From MPNP01 sp965221445 (GTDB lineage Bacteria > Pseudomonadota > Alphaproteobacteria > Rhodobacterales > Rhodobacteraceae), in NCBI GenBank assembly GCA_965221445.1, contig CBDCSF010000013.1, positions 1,054,001 to 1,118,000 on the forward strand: a stretch of 64,000 nt of DNA, given 5' to 3'. How positions within the stretch are numbered: the first letter of the stretch is position 1; the number at the start of each line of letters is the position of its first letter. The position numbers were made by a program, and so were the translations under genes. Positions 9,266 through 18,346 of this stretch are shown piece after piece. The notes beneath the pieces were generated by a model. It had not been told where the DNA came from. It saw only the letters and a list, made by a program, of their open reading frames with translations, and made no database searches.

Positions 9266-10423
9266 TCATCCCTTGACAGCCCCAGCAGTTAATCCGCTGA
9301 CTATCTGTCTTTGGAAGACCATAACAAGCAAAAAGAGTGGTGCTGTAATTGATACAGCAGCAGCCACTGCTTCAACCTGATCGGTCGTTGTCGTCTCCCT
9401 GTTAAAATATCCAGCGATTGCCGGAACCATGGTCTGATTCTGGGCATCAAGCAATAGGGAAGTAACCAAAAAATCGTTATATGCCAAGAGGAAACTGAAC
9501 AAACCGGTTGTAATCACTCCAGGCCACATAATTGGCATTATTACCCATCGGAAAGCCTGAAAATGTGTACATCCATCAACTCTGGCAGATTCATCCAGTT
9601 CCTTAGGTATATTTTGAAAAAAGGATCTCAACATCCAAATAGTAAAGGGCTGGTTTATGGCCACAAGAACCATAATGACTGCCAAGGGTTGTCCATAAAA
9701 CGTGGGCGCATGCTCCCCAAGTATGGGCCTAAGATATTCAGCAGAATTGACAAACACTGGCAGGTAACCTGAAACAAGAACTGAATGGGGCAGGGCCCTG
9801 AAAATCAAGGCTACAATAAGAATCCAGAAGGCCATATTTGACCCTGATCTGGCCAAACCATAACCCGCAAGTGTCCCTATGGATAGAGAAATCGTTACAA
9901 CACCTACTGTAACAATGAGTGAATTAATGAAATTCCGGTAGAATTCATTCTCGACCCATACCGCTTGGTAATGTTCGGTTGTGAAACCCAGTAATGGAGC
10001 CCCCAGAATACCTGCAAAGCCATTGATAATTGATAATACAGGCGGGAGAATTGCACCGAAAACTATAGCACCCCCCAATGCCACAGCAAGAGCACCTATT
10101 ATCCAGCCAACGACAGTGAAATTGAATGGAGAAAACTTCCTAACCCACTTGGGCAGATGGTAAATCGAAAACCGATATATAAGGTAAATGACCGCCAGAC
10201 CCAAAATGATATCAAAAATTGAAAGCCCTTTACCACTTGCCCGGGTTGAAGGGCCAAATATGACACTTAACGGATTTGAAGAAAAGGAATCCAAAGGTTC
10301 CTTGAAGCTCATTACAGCTATCCAAAAAATGGGAAATGCCGCAATCAAACACCAAAAAACAACAAAACCTGCTGTTGTGATCTTCAGACCAAGGGGCATC
10401 TGAAGGGCTTTGGGTGTAGCCAT
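9266..10423 (-). CDS. ABC sugar-type importer permease (MalG-like)
   Basis: A 385-residue inner-membrane permease of the CUT1/MalG type. It has an N-terminal membrane segment, an unusually long insertion of about 100 residues with two extra hydrophobic segments (residues about 60-125), then the standard core. The cytoplasmic EAA loop, which docks on the ATPase, reads ELDESARVDGCTHFQAFRWVIMPIMWPG, close to the family consensus. Its start overlaps the stop of the companion permease at base 10423. Together with 10423-11448, 11515-12720 and 12796-13848 it makes a complete importer. Confidence 0.92.
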   Translation of the reverse strand: MATPKALQMPLGLKITTAGFVVFWCLIAAFPIFWIAVMSFKEPLDSFSSNPLSVIFGPSTRASGKGLSIFDIILGLAVIYLIYRFSIYHLPKWVRKFSPFNFTVVGWIIGALAVALGGAIVFGAILPPVLSIINGFAGILGAPLLGFTTEHYQAVWVENEFYRNFINSLIVTVGVVTISLSIGTLAGYGLARSGSNMAFWILIVALIFRALPHSVLVSGYLPVFVNSAEYLRPILGEHAPTFYGQPLAVIMVLVAINQPFTIWMLRSFFQNIPKELDESARVDGCTHFQAFRWVIMPIMWPGVITTGLFSFLLAYNDFLVTSLLLDAQNQTMVPAIAGYFNRETTTTDQVEAVAAAVSITAPLFLLVMVFQRQIVSGLTAGAVKG

Positions 10424-11448
10424 TATAGCACCCTCGATTTATGGTCATTCCATGTCTTCCTAAGAAGCGGTATCAATAGAATGACAATTCCAACCATGGT
10501 CAACATAGAACTAGCCGAAGCCCTGGAAATTGCCCTGTTTCCTGACTCATCTGGGATAAGAAAATCATAGGTCAGCCACTGTAGGGAAATAACATGTGCT
10601 TGAGACGAGAAACCAACTATTTCCTCAAATACCCGATAACTGTCCATTAAATGTATCAAGGAAACAAATACGATCAGTGGCATGAGATGTGGAATAACAA
10701 CATACCTCAACCTCTCAAACCGGCTTGCACCATCAATAATAGCACTTTCCAAGGTGTCGTTATTGACGGTTTGTAGCCCAGCATAAAACACCACAAAAGC
10801 AAACGGTGCCACATGCCAGACCCGATAGAACAGCATCATCAATTCTATTGTCCAGGCTTGAGCAAACATCGCAATATCCATTTGCAACCACCATTCCAAT
10901 AATGCTGTAAGTATGCCATCACCTATGAATAACCAGCGAATTGACAGGGCACCAATAACAGGGGTTATGATAAAGGGAAGCAGGGAAATAAAAATCACCT
11001 GGCCTCTAATTGACTTGGTAATGCTGTTGACGGCAACCGCAATAACCAACCCCAAGCCGATAACCAATGGAAGGGAAATTAAGGTAAATGTAAGGGTAAA
11101 ACGAAGGGCTTTCCAAAAATCGATGCCCATTAACCCTGACCAACTGATTTGCTTTATTTCTTCCCAGGCTTGAGTGGGTTTAAGAATGTTGCGATAACTC
11201 TCCCAACCGACGAAGAGCGTTTTTTCCAACGCTTTCCCATCTTCCCCCATGACAGGACGGGTAGCTGATTCGGTTATGCAAGTCTGGGTACCAAATCCCG
11301 GAGTACAAGATTCGATTTCTACGGTTTCGAAAATGGTCTGGGTATTATAGAAACTTTGAACAAATACATTGACTAGGGGAATCGCTATAAAAATCAGCAT
11401 CAATAATAGTGATGGACCAGCAAACGCTGCAAAAACTCTGAACTTCAC
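10423..11448 (-). CDS. ABC sugar-type importer permease (MalF-like)
   Basis: A 341-residue permease of the MalF/UgpA type with six or more membrane segments. Residues 1-30 form the first segment. A periplasmic loop of about 70 residues containing two Cys (SCTPGFGTQTC) follows; these could form a disulfide. The core transport domain begins near residue 110. The EAA loop is NDTLESAIIDGASRFERLRYVVIPHLMP. It is separated from the binding-protein gene by 66 bases containing a stable hairpin, a common arrangement that lets the binding protein be made in excess. Confidence 0.92.
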   Translation of the reverse strand: MKFRVFAAFAGPSLLLMLIFIAIPLVNVFVQSFYNTQTIFETVEIESCTPGFGTQTCITESATRPVMGEDGKALEKTLFVGWESYRNILKPTQAWEEIKQISWSGLMGIDFWKALRFTLTFTLISLPLVIGLGLVIAVAVNSITKSIRGQVIFISLLPFIITPVIGALSIRWLFIGDGILTALLEWWLQMDIAMFAQAWTIELMMLFYRVWHVAPFAFVVFYAGLQTVNNDTLESAIIDGASRFERLRYVVIPHLMPLIVFVSLIHLMDSYRVFEEIVGFSSQAHVISLQWLTYDFLIPDESGNRAISRASASSMLTMVGIVILLIPLLRKTWNDHKSRVL

Positions 11449-11476
11449 CCAAAAGTTTCCTTGTTTTCACGAATTA

Positions 11477-11503
11477 TTCCGGGGATGCCTTCCACCCCCG
11501 GAA
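11477..11503 (-). other. Intercistronic hairpin between binding protein and permease genes
   Basis: An 8-bp perfect stem (TTCCGGGG paired with CCCCGGAA) around an 11-base loop lies in the gap just after the binding-protein stop codon. There is no T-run, so it is unlikely to be a full terminator. Such hairpins typically protect the upstream mRNA from 3' exonucleases and reduce readthrough, giving more binding protein than permease. Confidence 0.55.
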
Positions 11504-11514
11504 ACCTGCAAATT

Positions 11515-12720
11515 TTATTGGATCAAACCTGCTTCTCTGGCACCAACCAGATATTCATTTTCGATATCAGCCAACGTTGTGGCAGCATCTTTTTCACCAG
11601 TTACGTAAGCTGCAAGACCATTACCCAAGGCATTGAATATAATACCAAACTCGGTACTCGCCGGGTAAGGCGCAGCCCCATTCGCGGCCGTCGCAAAAGC
11701 ACCTTCGGCAGATTTGCCCGGAACAAAACCATCAATAATCCAAATGGCGGCATCGTTGTTTGCCTGAACCATTTCAGCATCCATTCCTTCCATAATCAAC
11801 TGAAAAGCTGCTTCTGCTTCCTCATCAGTGATATTGGTAGCAATCACCGTGCCATCCCACCACAAGGTAGAAGCCGGACGGACGGAACCCAAAGGTGCTG
11901 AGGCCATGGTAACCTTTCCTACAACCTGGCTTTCAGCTTCGTCATCCATGGCTGCGGCACGACTGGCCCAAAGATTGGCCATGGCAATCTTGCCCTGCTG
12001 GAATTGCTGCTGGACATAGGTTGAATCAGAAACCAGAATTTCTGGATCCATGAATTCCTTTAACCGCCCCATCATTTCAAGAACATAGATTCCTGTTTCA
12101 TTATTAATCGAAGGAGTCAAATCATCATTGATGAGCGATTCGCCTTCTCCAAGAAACAGATTAACAAAATCCAGTGCGATATTGAAACCTGTTTTCCAGG
12201 TAGCTCCCAAAGGATAATCAACTACTCCGGCATCAGATATCTTGGCTGCTGCTGCCAGTACCTCTTCATAATTTGCAGGCTCGGCAATACCCAGATCGTC
12301 AAAAATGTCCTGACGATACATAAGGTGTTGTGCATTGACCATCATGGCAATTGCGACAACCTGTCCATTCTGCCTAATGAGTTGGTTTTCAGACAACTGT
12401 CCGCCATGCTTGGCTACCAGATCATCCAGTGGACGAACCAGATTGTTATTTACCAGAGGAACCAAGGTTGAATTTGATACTCCACCTATATGATACAGAG
12501 ATGGGTTAGCAGCAAAAGCCTCGACTTGCTTGTCTCTGAATTCCTGATCCAGCTCTGCCTGAAAATTGCCACATTCAGCCATGGCATCAGTAACTGCTTT
12601 CCATGCCTCGAATCCAGCTGATAGTGATTTTAATTCTACTTGATTATCATATGCACATGCAGCCCATAAAGATCCGGGCAGCAAAAATGCAGTAACAACT
12701 ATGGCATAGAATTTCTTCAT
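11515..12720 (-). CDS. ABC importer substrate-binding protein (carbohydrate type)
   Basis: A 401-residue periplasmic extracellular solute-binding protein, family 1. The N-terminus MKKFYAIVVTAFLLPGSLWA is a clear Sec signal peptide with an AxA-like cleavage site near residue 21. The mature protein begins with a Cys-containing stretch (AACAYDNQ), and a second Cys near residue 51 could pair with it. Family-typical segments include SLYHIGGVSNSTLVPLVNNN, PLGATWKTG and ASRAAAM. A good ribosome-binding site (AGGAGAA) precedes the ATG. It captures the pathway substrate for the two permeases encoded just downstream. Ligand identity cannot be read off; CUT1 proteins bind sugars, polyols and related compounds. 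Confidence 0.92.
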   Translation of the reverse strand: MKKFYAIVVTAFLLPGSLWAACAYDNQVELKSLSAGFEAWKAVTDAMAECGNFQAELDQEFRDKQVEAFAANPSLYHIGGVSNSTLVPLVNNNLVRPLDDLVAKHGGQLSENQLIRQNGQVVAIAMMVNAQHLMYRQDIFDDLGIAEPANYEEVLAAAAKISDAGVVDYPLGATWKTGFNIALDFVNLFLGEGESLINDDLTPSINNETGIYVLEMMGRLKEFMDPEILVSDSTYVQQQFQQGKIAMANLWASRAAAMDDEAESQVVGKVTMASAPLGSVRPASTLWWDGTVIATNITDEEAEAAFQLIMEGMDAEMVQANNDAAIWIIDGFVPGKSAEGAFATAANGAAPYPASTEFGIIFNALGNGLAAYVTGEKDAATTLADIENEYLVGAREAGLIQ

Positions 12721-12795
12721 GCTTGTTCTCCTATTCTTCCCAAGTGATTAAACTTTAGGGATTGTTGACCATTGGGTCGTTTAAATTACCGATCA

Positions 12796-13848
12796 TTAAC
12801 TGACCGCTATAACATTACCCGATGCTCTTTCGAACATCTGGCAAATTGGTGCTGGTACGGAAATTGAAACCATTTCTCCAATTTCAGCCCTATAGTCTTT
12901 TCTTGCTTTTACTGAAACCAATGTATTGGCCACTTTTACAGTCAGCATTGTGGCATCCCCTAACAACTCAATGGTATAAATAGGGGCATTGATTTCGCCT
13001 TCCTCCTCCACGAGATTCGCATCCTCAGCACGGAAGCCCAGGGTTATTTCACCATCTGGATATGGCAGGTCAGTAATTTTTATTCCCTCTGCAACAAAAA
13101 CTTTGTTATTGATAACCCCATCGACCAAGTTCATCGCAGGTGAACCTATGAAACCAGCCACAAAAGTATTGGCAGGACGATCATAGATTTCTTCGGGTGT
13201 TCCGACCTGTTGCACTATGCCTTTATTCATTACGACAACCCTGTCGGCCAAAGTCATCGCTTCTATTTGATCATGCGTAACATAGACTGTTGTTACCTGC
13301 AACTCATGGCTCAGATTCTTAATCTGAGCCCTGGTTGATACCCTAAGTTTGGCATCAAGGTTGGAAAGGGGTTCATCCATGAGAAAAACATTTGGTTCCC
13401 TGACAATTGCTCGTGCCAAGGCTACCCTTTGTCTTTGCCCCCCGGACAATTCGGCAGGTTTGCGATGCAAAAAATCCATCAGCTCAACCATTGTGGCAGC
13501 CCTATTGACTCTTTCTTCATGGGTGCTGGAATCTATCTTGCGGACTTTCAATGGGAACCTTATGTTCTCGAACACGTTCATGTTGGGATAGAGGCCATAG
13601 GACTGAAAAACCATCGCCACATCTCGGTCTTTGGGGTCCAGGTCATTAACCACCTTGCCATCGATAGCAATTTCTCCCTCGGTTACCTCCTCCAATCCGG
13701 CAATCATCCTCATTGTCGTGGTTTTGCCGCATCCCGAGGGACCAAGGAGCACCAAAAACTCCCTGTCTGCTATGGTTAAATCAAATTTCTCAACTCCAAC
13801 AAAATTACCCCATCTCTTGGTTACATGCCGAAGTTGAATTTCTGCCAT
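12796..13848 (-). CDS. ABC importer ATP-binding protein (MalK/UgpC-like)
   Basis: A 350-residue ATPase. Walker A GPSGCGKTT near residues 37-45, Q-loop in MVFQSYGLYP, signature LSGGQRQRVALARAIVREP, Walker B VFLMDEPLSNLDAKLR, and the H-loop VYVTHDQIEAMTLADR. The C-terminal third is the OB-fold (TOBE) regulatory domain seen in MalK and UgpC; here it is a little short (residues 235-350). It is the first gene of the operon, preceded by a promoter-like sequence and a LacI-type palindrome. It energises import of the compound bound by the 11515-12720 protein. Confidence 0.93.
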   Translation of the reverse strand: MAEIQLRHVTKRWGNFVGVEKFDLTIADREFLVLLGPSGCGKTTTMRMIAGLEEVTEGEIAIDGKVVNDLDPKDRDVAMVFQSYGLYPNMNVFENIRFPLKVRKIDSSTHEERVNRAATMVELMDFLHRKPAELSGGQRQRVALARAIVREPNVFLMDEPLSNLDAKLRVSTRAQIKNLSHELQVTTVYVTHDQIEAMTLADRVVVMNKGIVQQVGTPEEIYDRPANTFVAGFIGSPAMNLVDGVINNKVFVAEGIKITDLPYPDGEITLGFRAEDANLVEEEGEINAPIYTIELLGDATMLTVKVANTLVSVKARKDYRAEIGEMVSISVPAPICQMFERASGNVIAVS

Positions 13849-13881
13849 GGACCCCTGACCTTTCTATCGTATAACTACATT

Positions 13882-13899
13882 TTTGCATACGATTGCAAA
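13882..13899. promoter_or_regulatory. Putative LacI-family operator
   Basis: The sequence TTTGCATACGATTGCAAA is an inverted repeat with arms TTTGCA and TGCAAA and a central CG, the usual form of LacI/GalR operators. It lies five bases downstream of the proposed -10 element of the ABC operon, a position where a bound repressor would block transcription. The only LacI-type regulator in the window is encoded inside this operon (5528-6550), so autoregulation of the whole unit is the simple reading. Confidence 0.5.
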
Positions 13900-13903
13900 T
13901 ACG

Positions 13904-13932
13904 TGTCTAACCCATTACGTTCAGAAAGTCAA
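13904..13932 (-). promoter_or_regulatory. Putative sigma70 promoter of the ABC/catabolic operon
   Basis: On the minus strand TTGACT (13932-13927) and TAGACA (13909-13904) are separated by exactly 17 bases. The -35 matches consensus at five of six positions, the -10 at three of six. It is placed 56 bases or more upstream of the ATPase start codon and just ahead of the LacI-type palindrome. The weak -10 makes this a moderate-confidence call. Confidence 0.4.
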
Positions 13933-14011
13933 ATTATTTTTGAATTAATTTTCCAGGATACAGAATAAAATATTACGCTTTTGATAACTGTAATCTTCGT
14001 TCATTTTCATC

Positions 14012-14944
14012 ATGAAGGTAAAGTTTGAATCAATGAAAAACAGAACTTTTAAAATTTTTGCTGCAGCACTTTCCCCAATAAATTCAACGGGTAGTCTTGA
14101 GCCAGGTAAGTTTGGTGAATTTTGCCAGTATTTAATTAATGAAGGCGGATGTGATGGTGTTGCCCCTTTGGGAACAACAGGTGAAGGTACCAGTCTTCCG
14201 TTTCATACTCGCAAGAGTATCCCGCAATTATTTTCACAGTTGGGAATTCATCCTTCGGATACGATTTTTGGTGTGGGTTGCCCGGCCCTGCAGGACACCG
14301 TTGAACTGATACATAAATCTCTGGAATTTGGTTACACCAAGGTGCTTGTTTTGCCTCCATTTTATTACAAGAATCCAACTTTCGAGGGTTTGTATTCCTA
14401 TTATTCAAAATTGGTGGAAACTGTTAACAATCCAGAAGTCAGGATTCACATTTACCATTTTCCCCAGATGAGTATGGTTCCGATATCACCGGAAATCGTG
14501 AACAGGCTTTTCCAAGATTACAAACCCATGATTTGTGGTTTAAAGGATTCCTCAGGAGACTTTTCTCAGACAAGGTCTTTTGTGGAAGCAACCGGTGGTA
14601 TTGAATCGGGATTCTATGTATACCCTTCCTCTGAAGAATTTATTCCAGAAGCTGTGGACATAGGTTGTGCGGGGATTATTTCCGGCTCTTTGAATGCTTT
14701 TGGACCATTAACCAGAAAGTCATTCGAGAATGGAAAACTCCTGAACCAATCATTTGAGAAAGTTGTCCTAGCTCGCCAGCTAGCTCAAAGATACCCGCTT
14801 ATACCCGCCATGAAAACCTACCAGGCGATTCGAACAAATGACAGTTCCTGGGAACATCTTTGCCCACCACTTATTTCCTTGTCTGAAAAGGAAAAGAGAC
14901 GCTTTAAATTGGATTTGGAAGAGTTGGATTTATTACCAAACTAA
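14012..14944 (+). CDS. DapA/NAL-family aldolase or lyase
   Basis: A 310-residue TIM-barrel protein of the dihydrodipicolinate synthase/N-acetylneuraminate lyase family. The GTTGEGTSL motif near residue 55 binds the keto-acid carboxylate; the catalytic Tyr is probably the one in IYHFPQ, and the Schiff-base Lys is in ICGLKDSSGD. The start could be 14012 or the ATG at 14033 (MKNRTF). It is divergent from the ABC operon, and the shared intergenic region contains the LacI-type palindrome, so it may be co-controlled. Catabolic members cleave or form 2-keto-3-deoxy acids, which would suit sugar-acid breakdown. It lacks partners for lysine synthesis here. Confidence 0.88.
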   Translation: MKVKFESMKNRTFKIFAAALSPINSTGSLEPGKFGEFCQYLINEGGCDGVAPLGTTGEGTSLPFHTRKSIPQLFSQLGIHPSDTIFGVGCPALQDTVELIHKSLEFGYTKVLVLPPFYYKNPTFEGLYSYYSKLVETVNNPEVRIHIYHFPQMSMVPISPEIVNRLFQDYKPMICGLKDSSGDFSQTRSFVEATGGIESGFYVYPSSEEFIPEAVDIGCAGIISGSLNAFGPLTRKSFENGKLLNQSFEKVVLARQLAQRYPLIPAMKTYQAIRTNDSSWEHLCPPLISLSEKEKRRFKLDLEELDLLPN

Positions 14945-15150
14945 GAAATGCCCATCAGCCTATCCCTGAGAGGAATGCCACGAATATAAAATTCTTGGAT
15001 CTTGAGTGGGTACACTTAGTTAGGCTGAAGTGACTACTGAGACTTTGTGGAAATTTATTCACCACATTTGCTACCATCCTTCTCCTAACGGAGTGGCCCA
15101 AACCGAAAACAAAAATTGTGTGTTAAAATCTATCTGAGATAATTTTATCG

Positions 15151-16719
15151 CTAAAATTCAGGTGATGGACTGAAATCATTGTTATAATCTTCACTATTCC
15201 TGGTATTGGAAGGTGAATGGTTTGGGTCGGTTATTTCATTGAGAAGTTCATGGGTGTAACTTCCCTTTTTGGCTAAATCCAAAGGAAGTCTTTTCCTGTT
15301 ATCCCGGATCTGTGGATTAGCGCCCTCATCCAACAAAATCTGGGTTATTTCGTCCCAGTTGTTTTCTGCTGCTATATGAAGTGGAGTCCTACCCCAACCA
15401 TCAACATCATTAATGTCATACCCTTCAGAAAGACTCTCAACTAACTCCTGCCCATTACCTGCATATGCTGATAAATGGAGATCTAATCCAGTCGTTGCAA
15501 CGGCGTAAGATTGAAGGGAAGGTATCGGGCACTTAAACCCCAGTCTAGTAGACGAATGGATTTTATCAATCATCCCATATCGAAGAAGGAACTGAAAATC
15601 CAGTTCTGGAAGTTTAGGATCGGAAGTTTTTTTGGCCCAGTGTGGCTTTTTTAATATTTCATAAATTATAGATTCGATTTCTATCCCTTTTCTAGAAAAG
15701 GGTCCCATTTCTGCCATGATCTCTCCAATAATCTCAGGAGTAGGAGCAAAGGCTCCAAAACGGGTATTGTAATATTTAACCCTAAAATTAGTTGCCCCGA
15801 GTTTGACTAGATGGGGGTCTACAGCTGAGAGATTACCCCCATTTTCCAACAGTTCCTGGCCTAAAGCAACCAAAGTGTTCTCGACATGCTTTGGCCACCC
15901 ATCCACCCATCCCCCAATACGGGTACTCCACTCCGAGGTTAAATCAGAATTGGTCTTCACATGGAAATATTTAATAAATTTTTCCGCAGATTCCTTGACT
16001 TCAGATAAGGATAAAGGCTCTAAATGTCGTTCCACATTTCTCCCAAGCCGGGAAATACCAATCTGCTGGAGTACTGCCGAACTGTTTGATAATCCGGCAA
16101 ATACCGGGAGTATCGGATAACCATTGCTACCTGCATGAAGACGAAGTAATACTTTTGCCACTTCAGATTCCTTGTCAGCGGGTATCGATTGGATTTCATC
16201 AATCATCAACAAGATCGTATGGTTTTCAGGAACCAGGGGCTTGTTTTCCATTGCATGATTAAGGTCTATCCCAACCTCAAAGGCTGAAATGGATGATATT
16301 GCTTGAAGAGATGCTCGCATTGACTCCTTAACCCTGGAAATGGATATATCGCTTTCAAGTTCTCCTATTGTGTTATGGATTCGCTTATTGAGATATTCAA
16401 ATGAAAGGTTTACCGGATCCTTGATCATTACAGGAATGATCTTGAACTGAGTGGATTCATCATTCAATTGTTCAATACGGGTCAACTTGATTTTTTCCAG
16501 CAAGGAGGTTTTGCCAATACCTGGTGCTCCCATAATCACATGGGTTGATCCCTCGGCTGGATTGCTATTTGGATTTTCCCGATATTCCAGCCCGATATTT
16601 TTGCTGATAAAATCTATTCTTGTCAGAAGGTCTGACCGACCGGTAAAAAAAGGATCAATCCTACGGTCCACAGCCCCCACGAAGCGTTGGAGATTTTTAG
16701 CATCAAATGATTGGGCCAT
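15151..16719 (-). CDS. P-loop ATPase with C-terminal ankyrin repeats
   Basis: About 522 residues from the ATG at 16719 (MAQSFDAKN); an upstream start at 16752 is possible. The N-terminal region is an AAA/STAND-like ATPase: a FTGRSDLL segment, Walker A GAPGIGKTS near residue 70, and Walker B ILLMIDEIQSIP near residue 170, followed by a sensor-like stretch and a probable winged-helix region. The C-terminus has an ankyrin unit, DGWGRTPLHIAAENNWDEI followed by LLDEGANPQIRDNRKRLPLDLAKK. This architecture (sensor repeat plus NTPase) recalls STAND regulators and some defence proteins, but no effector domain is obvious. It is a single gene flanked by non-coding DNA on both sides. Confidence 0.7.
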   Translation of the reverse strand: MAQSFDAKNLQRFVGAVDRRIDPFFTGRSDLLTRIDFISKNIGLEYRENPNSNPAEGSTHVIMGAPGIGKTSLLEKIKLTRIEQLNDESTQFKIIPVMIKDPVNLSFEYLNKRIHNTIGELESDISISRVKESMRASLQAISSISAFEVGIDLNHAMENKPLVPENHTILLMIDEIQSIPADKESEVAKVLLRLHAGSNGYPILPVFAGLSNSSAVLQQIGISRLGRNVERHLEPLSLSEVKESAEKFIKYFHVKTNSDLTSEWSTRIGGWVDGWPKHVENTLVALGQELLENGGNLSAVDPHLVKLGATNFRVKYYNTRFGAFAPTPEIIGEIMAEMGPFSRKGIEIESIIYEILKKPHWAKKTSDPKLPELDFQFLLRYGMIDKIHSSTRLGFKCPIPSLQSYAVATTGLDLHLSAYAGNGQELVESLSEGYDINDVDGWGRTPLHIAAENNWDEITQILLDEGANPQIRDNRKRLPLDLAKKGSYTHELLNEITDPNHSPSNTRNSEDYNNDFSPSPEF

Positions 16720-17090
16720 TACTGACTTCCTTTGAATCACGGTATATACCAAATGATCGTAAGTGTAGAAATAAACAGCCCCTTCGAATAAGTTAGATGT
16801 GGATAACCTAGAACAGTCACTCGGGCTTGTACACCTTGTCTAGTATTGGAGGGGGAATCATTATTGATTAATTTAATCCAAACCGGTATTCGCAAAATTG
16901 TACATGGCAAAACAGTAACACTAAATTCCAGCCATGCAAATCTGCACCGTATCCAACTAAATGCGAAGACTGACGCTTTGAAGACTAATTGAATATTTTG
17001 GATCTCCTATTTGCCAAGACCTAATGATTTTCCCACAGGATGTAATTATGTGCTTTTGTGTCAGGCCAAATTTTGTCAATAAACAAATCA
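16720..17090. other. Intergenic region without recognisable gene
   Basis: About 370 AT-rich bases between the ATPase-ankyrin start and the end of the ROK gene. I see no open frame of note, no tRNA-like fold and no strong terminator. It presumably holds the promoter of the ATPase gene. Confidence 0.5.
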
Positions 17091-18071
17091 TTAAGCTAAT
17101 GGTCCTTTTTGGGTGTGATCGAAGGCAAAGCTGGCCGCCCCCAAAATACCAGCCAAGTTTCCCTTGGTAGCAAGAACAAAGGAGACCTGCTTATAATAAT
17201 CTTCAATTCCAACTGATTTCGCACGCAGGAAAAGTTTGTCAATAAATCCTTGCCCTGCTGCGCTCCAACCTCCTCCAAAGGCAAATCTGTTGGGTGCAAA
17301 TATTTGAACAACATTACATGCCCAAAGTCCTAACCAATCAGCAGTTTCATTCAATTTATTGATACAGATGACGTCACCTTCAAAAGCACCCTCAATAATA
17401 TGCCTTACCGTGGGATGTCTGTTTTCAGCCTCATAGACCTTTCCCAGATAACTATTCGGGTTTTCCAGCGCCAGCTTAATTGCGTCACGGCTAATAGCAA
17501 CACCAGAAGCTACTGACTCAATACAACCCCAACACCCCTTCCGGCATTGAAATGTCAGGTCTTTATCAATAATCATATGCCCGATATCTCCAAGAGTTCC
17601 ATTACCGGTAGTCAGGACACGACCATTTTCGATAAAGGTTAATCCTATCCCAGTACCGAGCGTGGCAAGAAGAAATCTTTCAGATTGCTGTCCGGAACCA
17701 TACCTATATTCTCCAACCCCAGCATAGGTTGCATCATTTTCAATCCAAACTGGCAATTGAAGTCTTTCCTCAAGAAAATCGGCAAGGGGGAAGCGGTTCA
17801 GATAGGGTAAGTTACAGACATCTGTTGCCCTGTGATCGTGGATAACATGACCTGGAACCCCGACACCAATAGCTCGGAACTCGTATCCGCTGAACTGTTC
17901 CTTCCATGATCTTATTTTTTTGACATAAGCATCCAGAAGATGTTCAGGTGTATTAACTTCCTTTAATCTTAATACCTCATTGACCAGTATATTCCCATCA
18001 GGATCAACGAGCCCTATCTTGGTACTTCCACCCCCAATATCTATTCCTACTGAAACGGGAATTAAATCCAT
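17091..18071 (-). CDS. ROK-family sugar kinase or regulator-like protein
   Basis: A 326-residue ROK protein without a DNA-binding domain, therefore most likely a kinase. Motifs: phosphate-binding VGIDIGGGSTKIGLVD at the N-terminus, GVGVPG near residue 70, ENDATYAGVGE (catalytic Asp) near 130, a GTGIG loop, and the structural zinc site made of the GHM His and CRKGCWGC cysteines near 190. Such enzymes phosphorylate glucose, fructose, N-acetylmannosamine or similar sugars using ATP. It is divergent from dxs, with a 275-base intergenic region that must contain both promoters. Confidence 0.88.
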   Translation of the reverse strand: MDLIPVSVGIDIGGGSTKIGLVDPDGNILVNEVLRLKEVNTPEHLLDAYVKKIRSWKEQFSGYEFRAIGVGVPGHVIHDHRATDVCNLPYLNRFPLADFLEERLQLPVWIENDATYAGVGEYRYGSGQQSERFLLATLGTGIGLTFIENGRVLTTGNGTLGDIGHMIIDKDLTFQCRKGCWGCIESVASGVAISRDAIKLALENPNSYLGKVYEAENRHPTVRHIIEGAFEGDVICINKLNETADWLGLWACNVVQIFAPNRFAFGGGWSAAGQGFIDKLFLRAKSVGIEDYYKQVSFVLATKGNLAGILGAASFAFDHTQKGPLA

Positions 18072-18346
18072 CGGTTATCACCAGGATTCGAGTTCCGAAA
18101 AAAACAGGCTCTGCAAACTATGGACATAAATATTGAAAATTCCTCATTCACGATTTTGAAATATTTGCCAAATTATCTAATCTACTGTTTATAAACATTC
18201 CAATATTTTAGGATGCCTGTTACTTGAAAAAAGTTCCTTAAATGTATCCCAGATTGGTAATTTGCTGCGGAGAATTGTTTTCTAACCTCTTTTTTGTATA
18301 TAATCACCAACCATTGTTAAATTAACTATTCTAGTTGAAACTAAAT

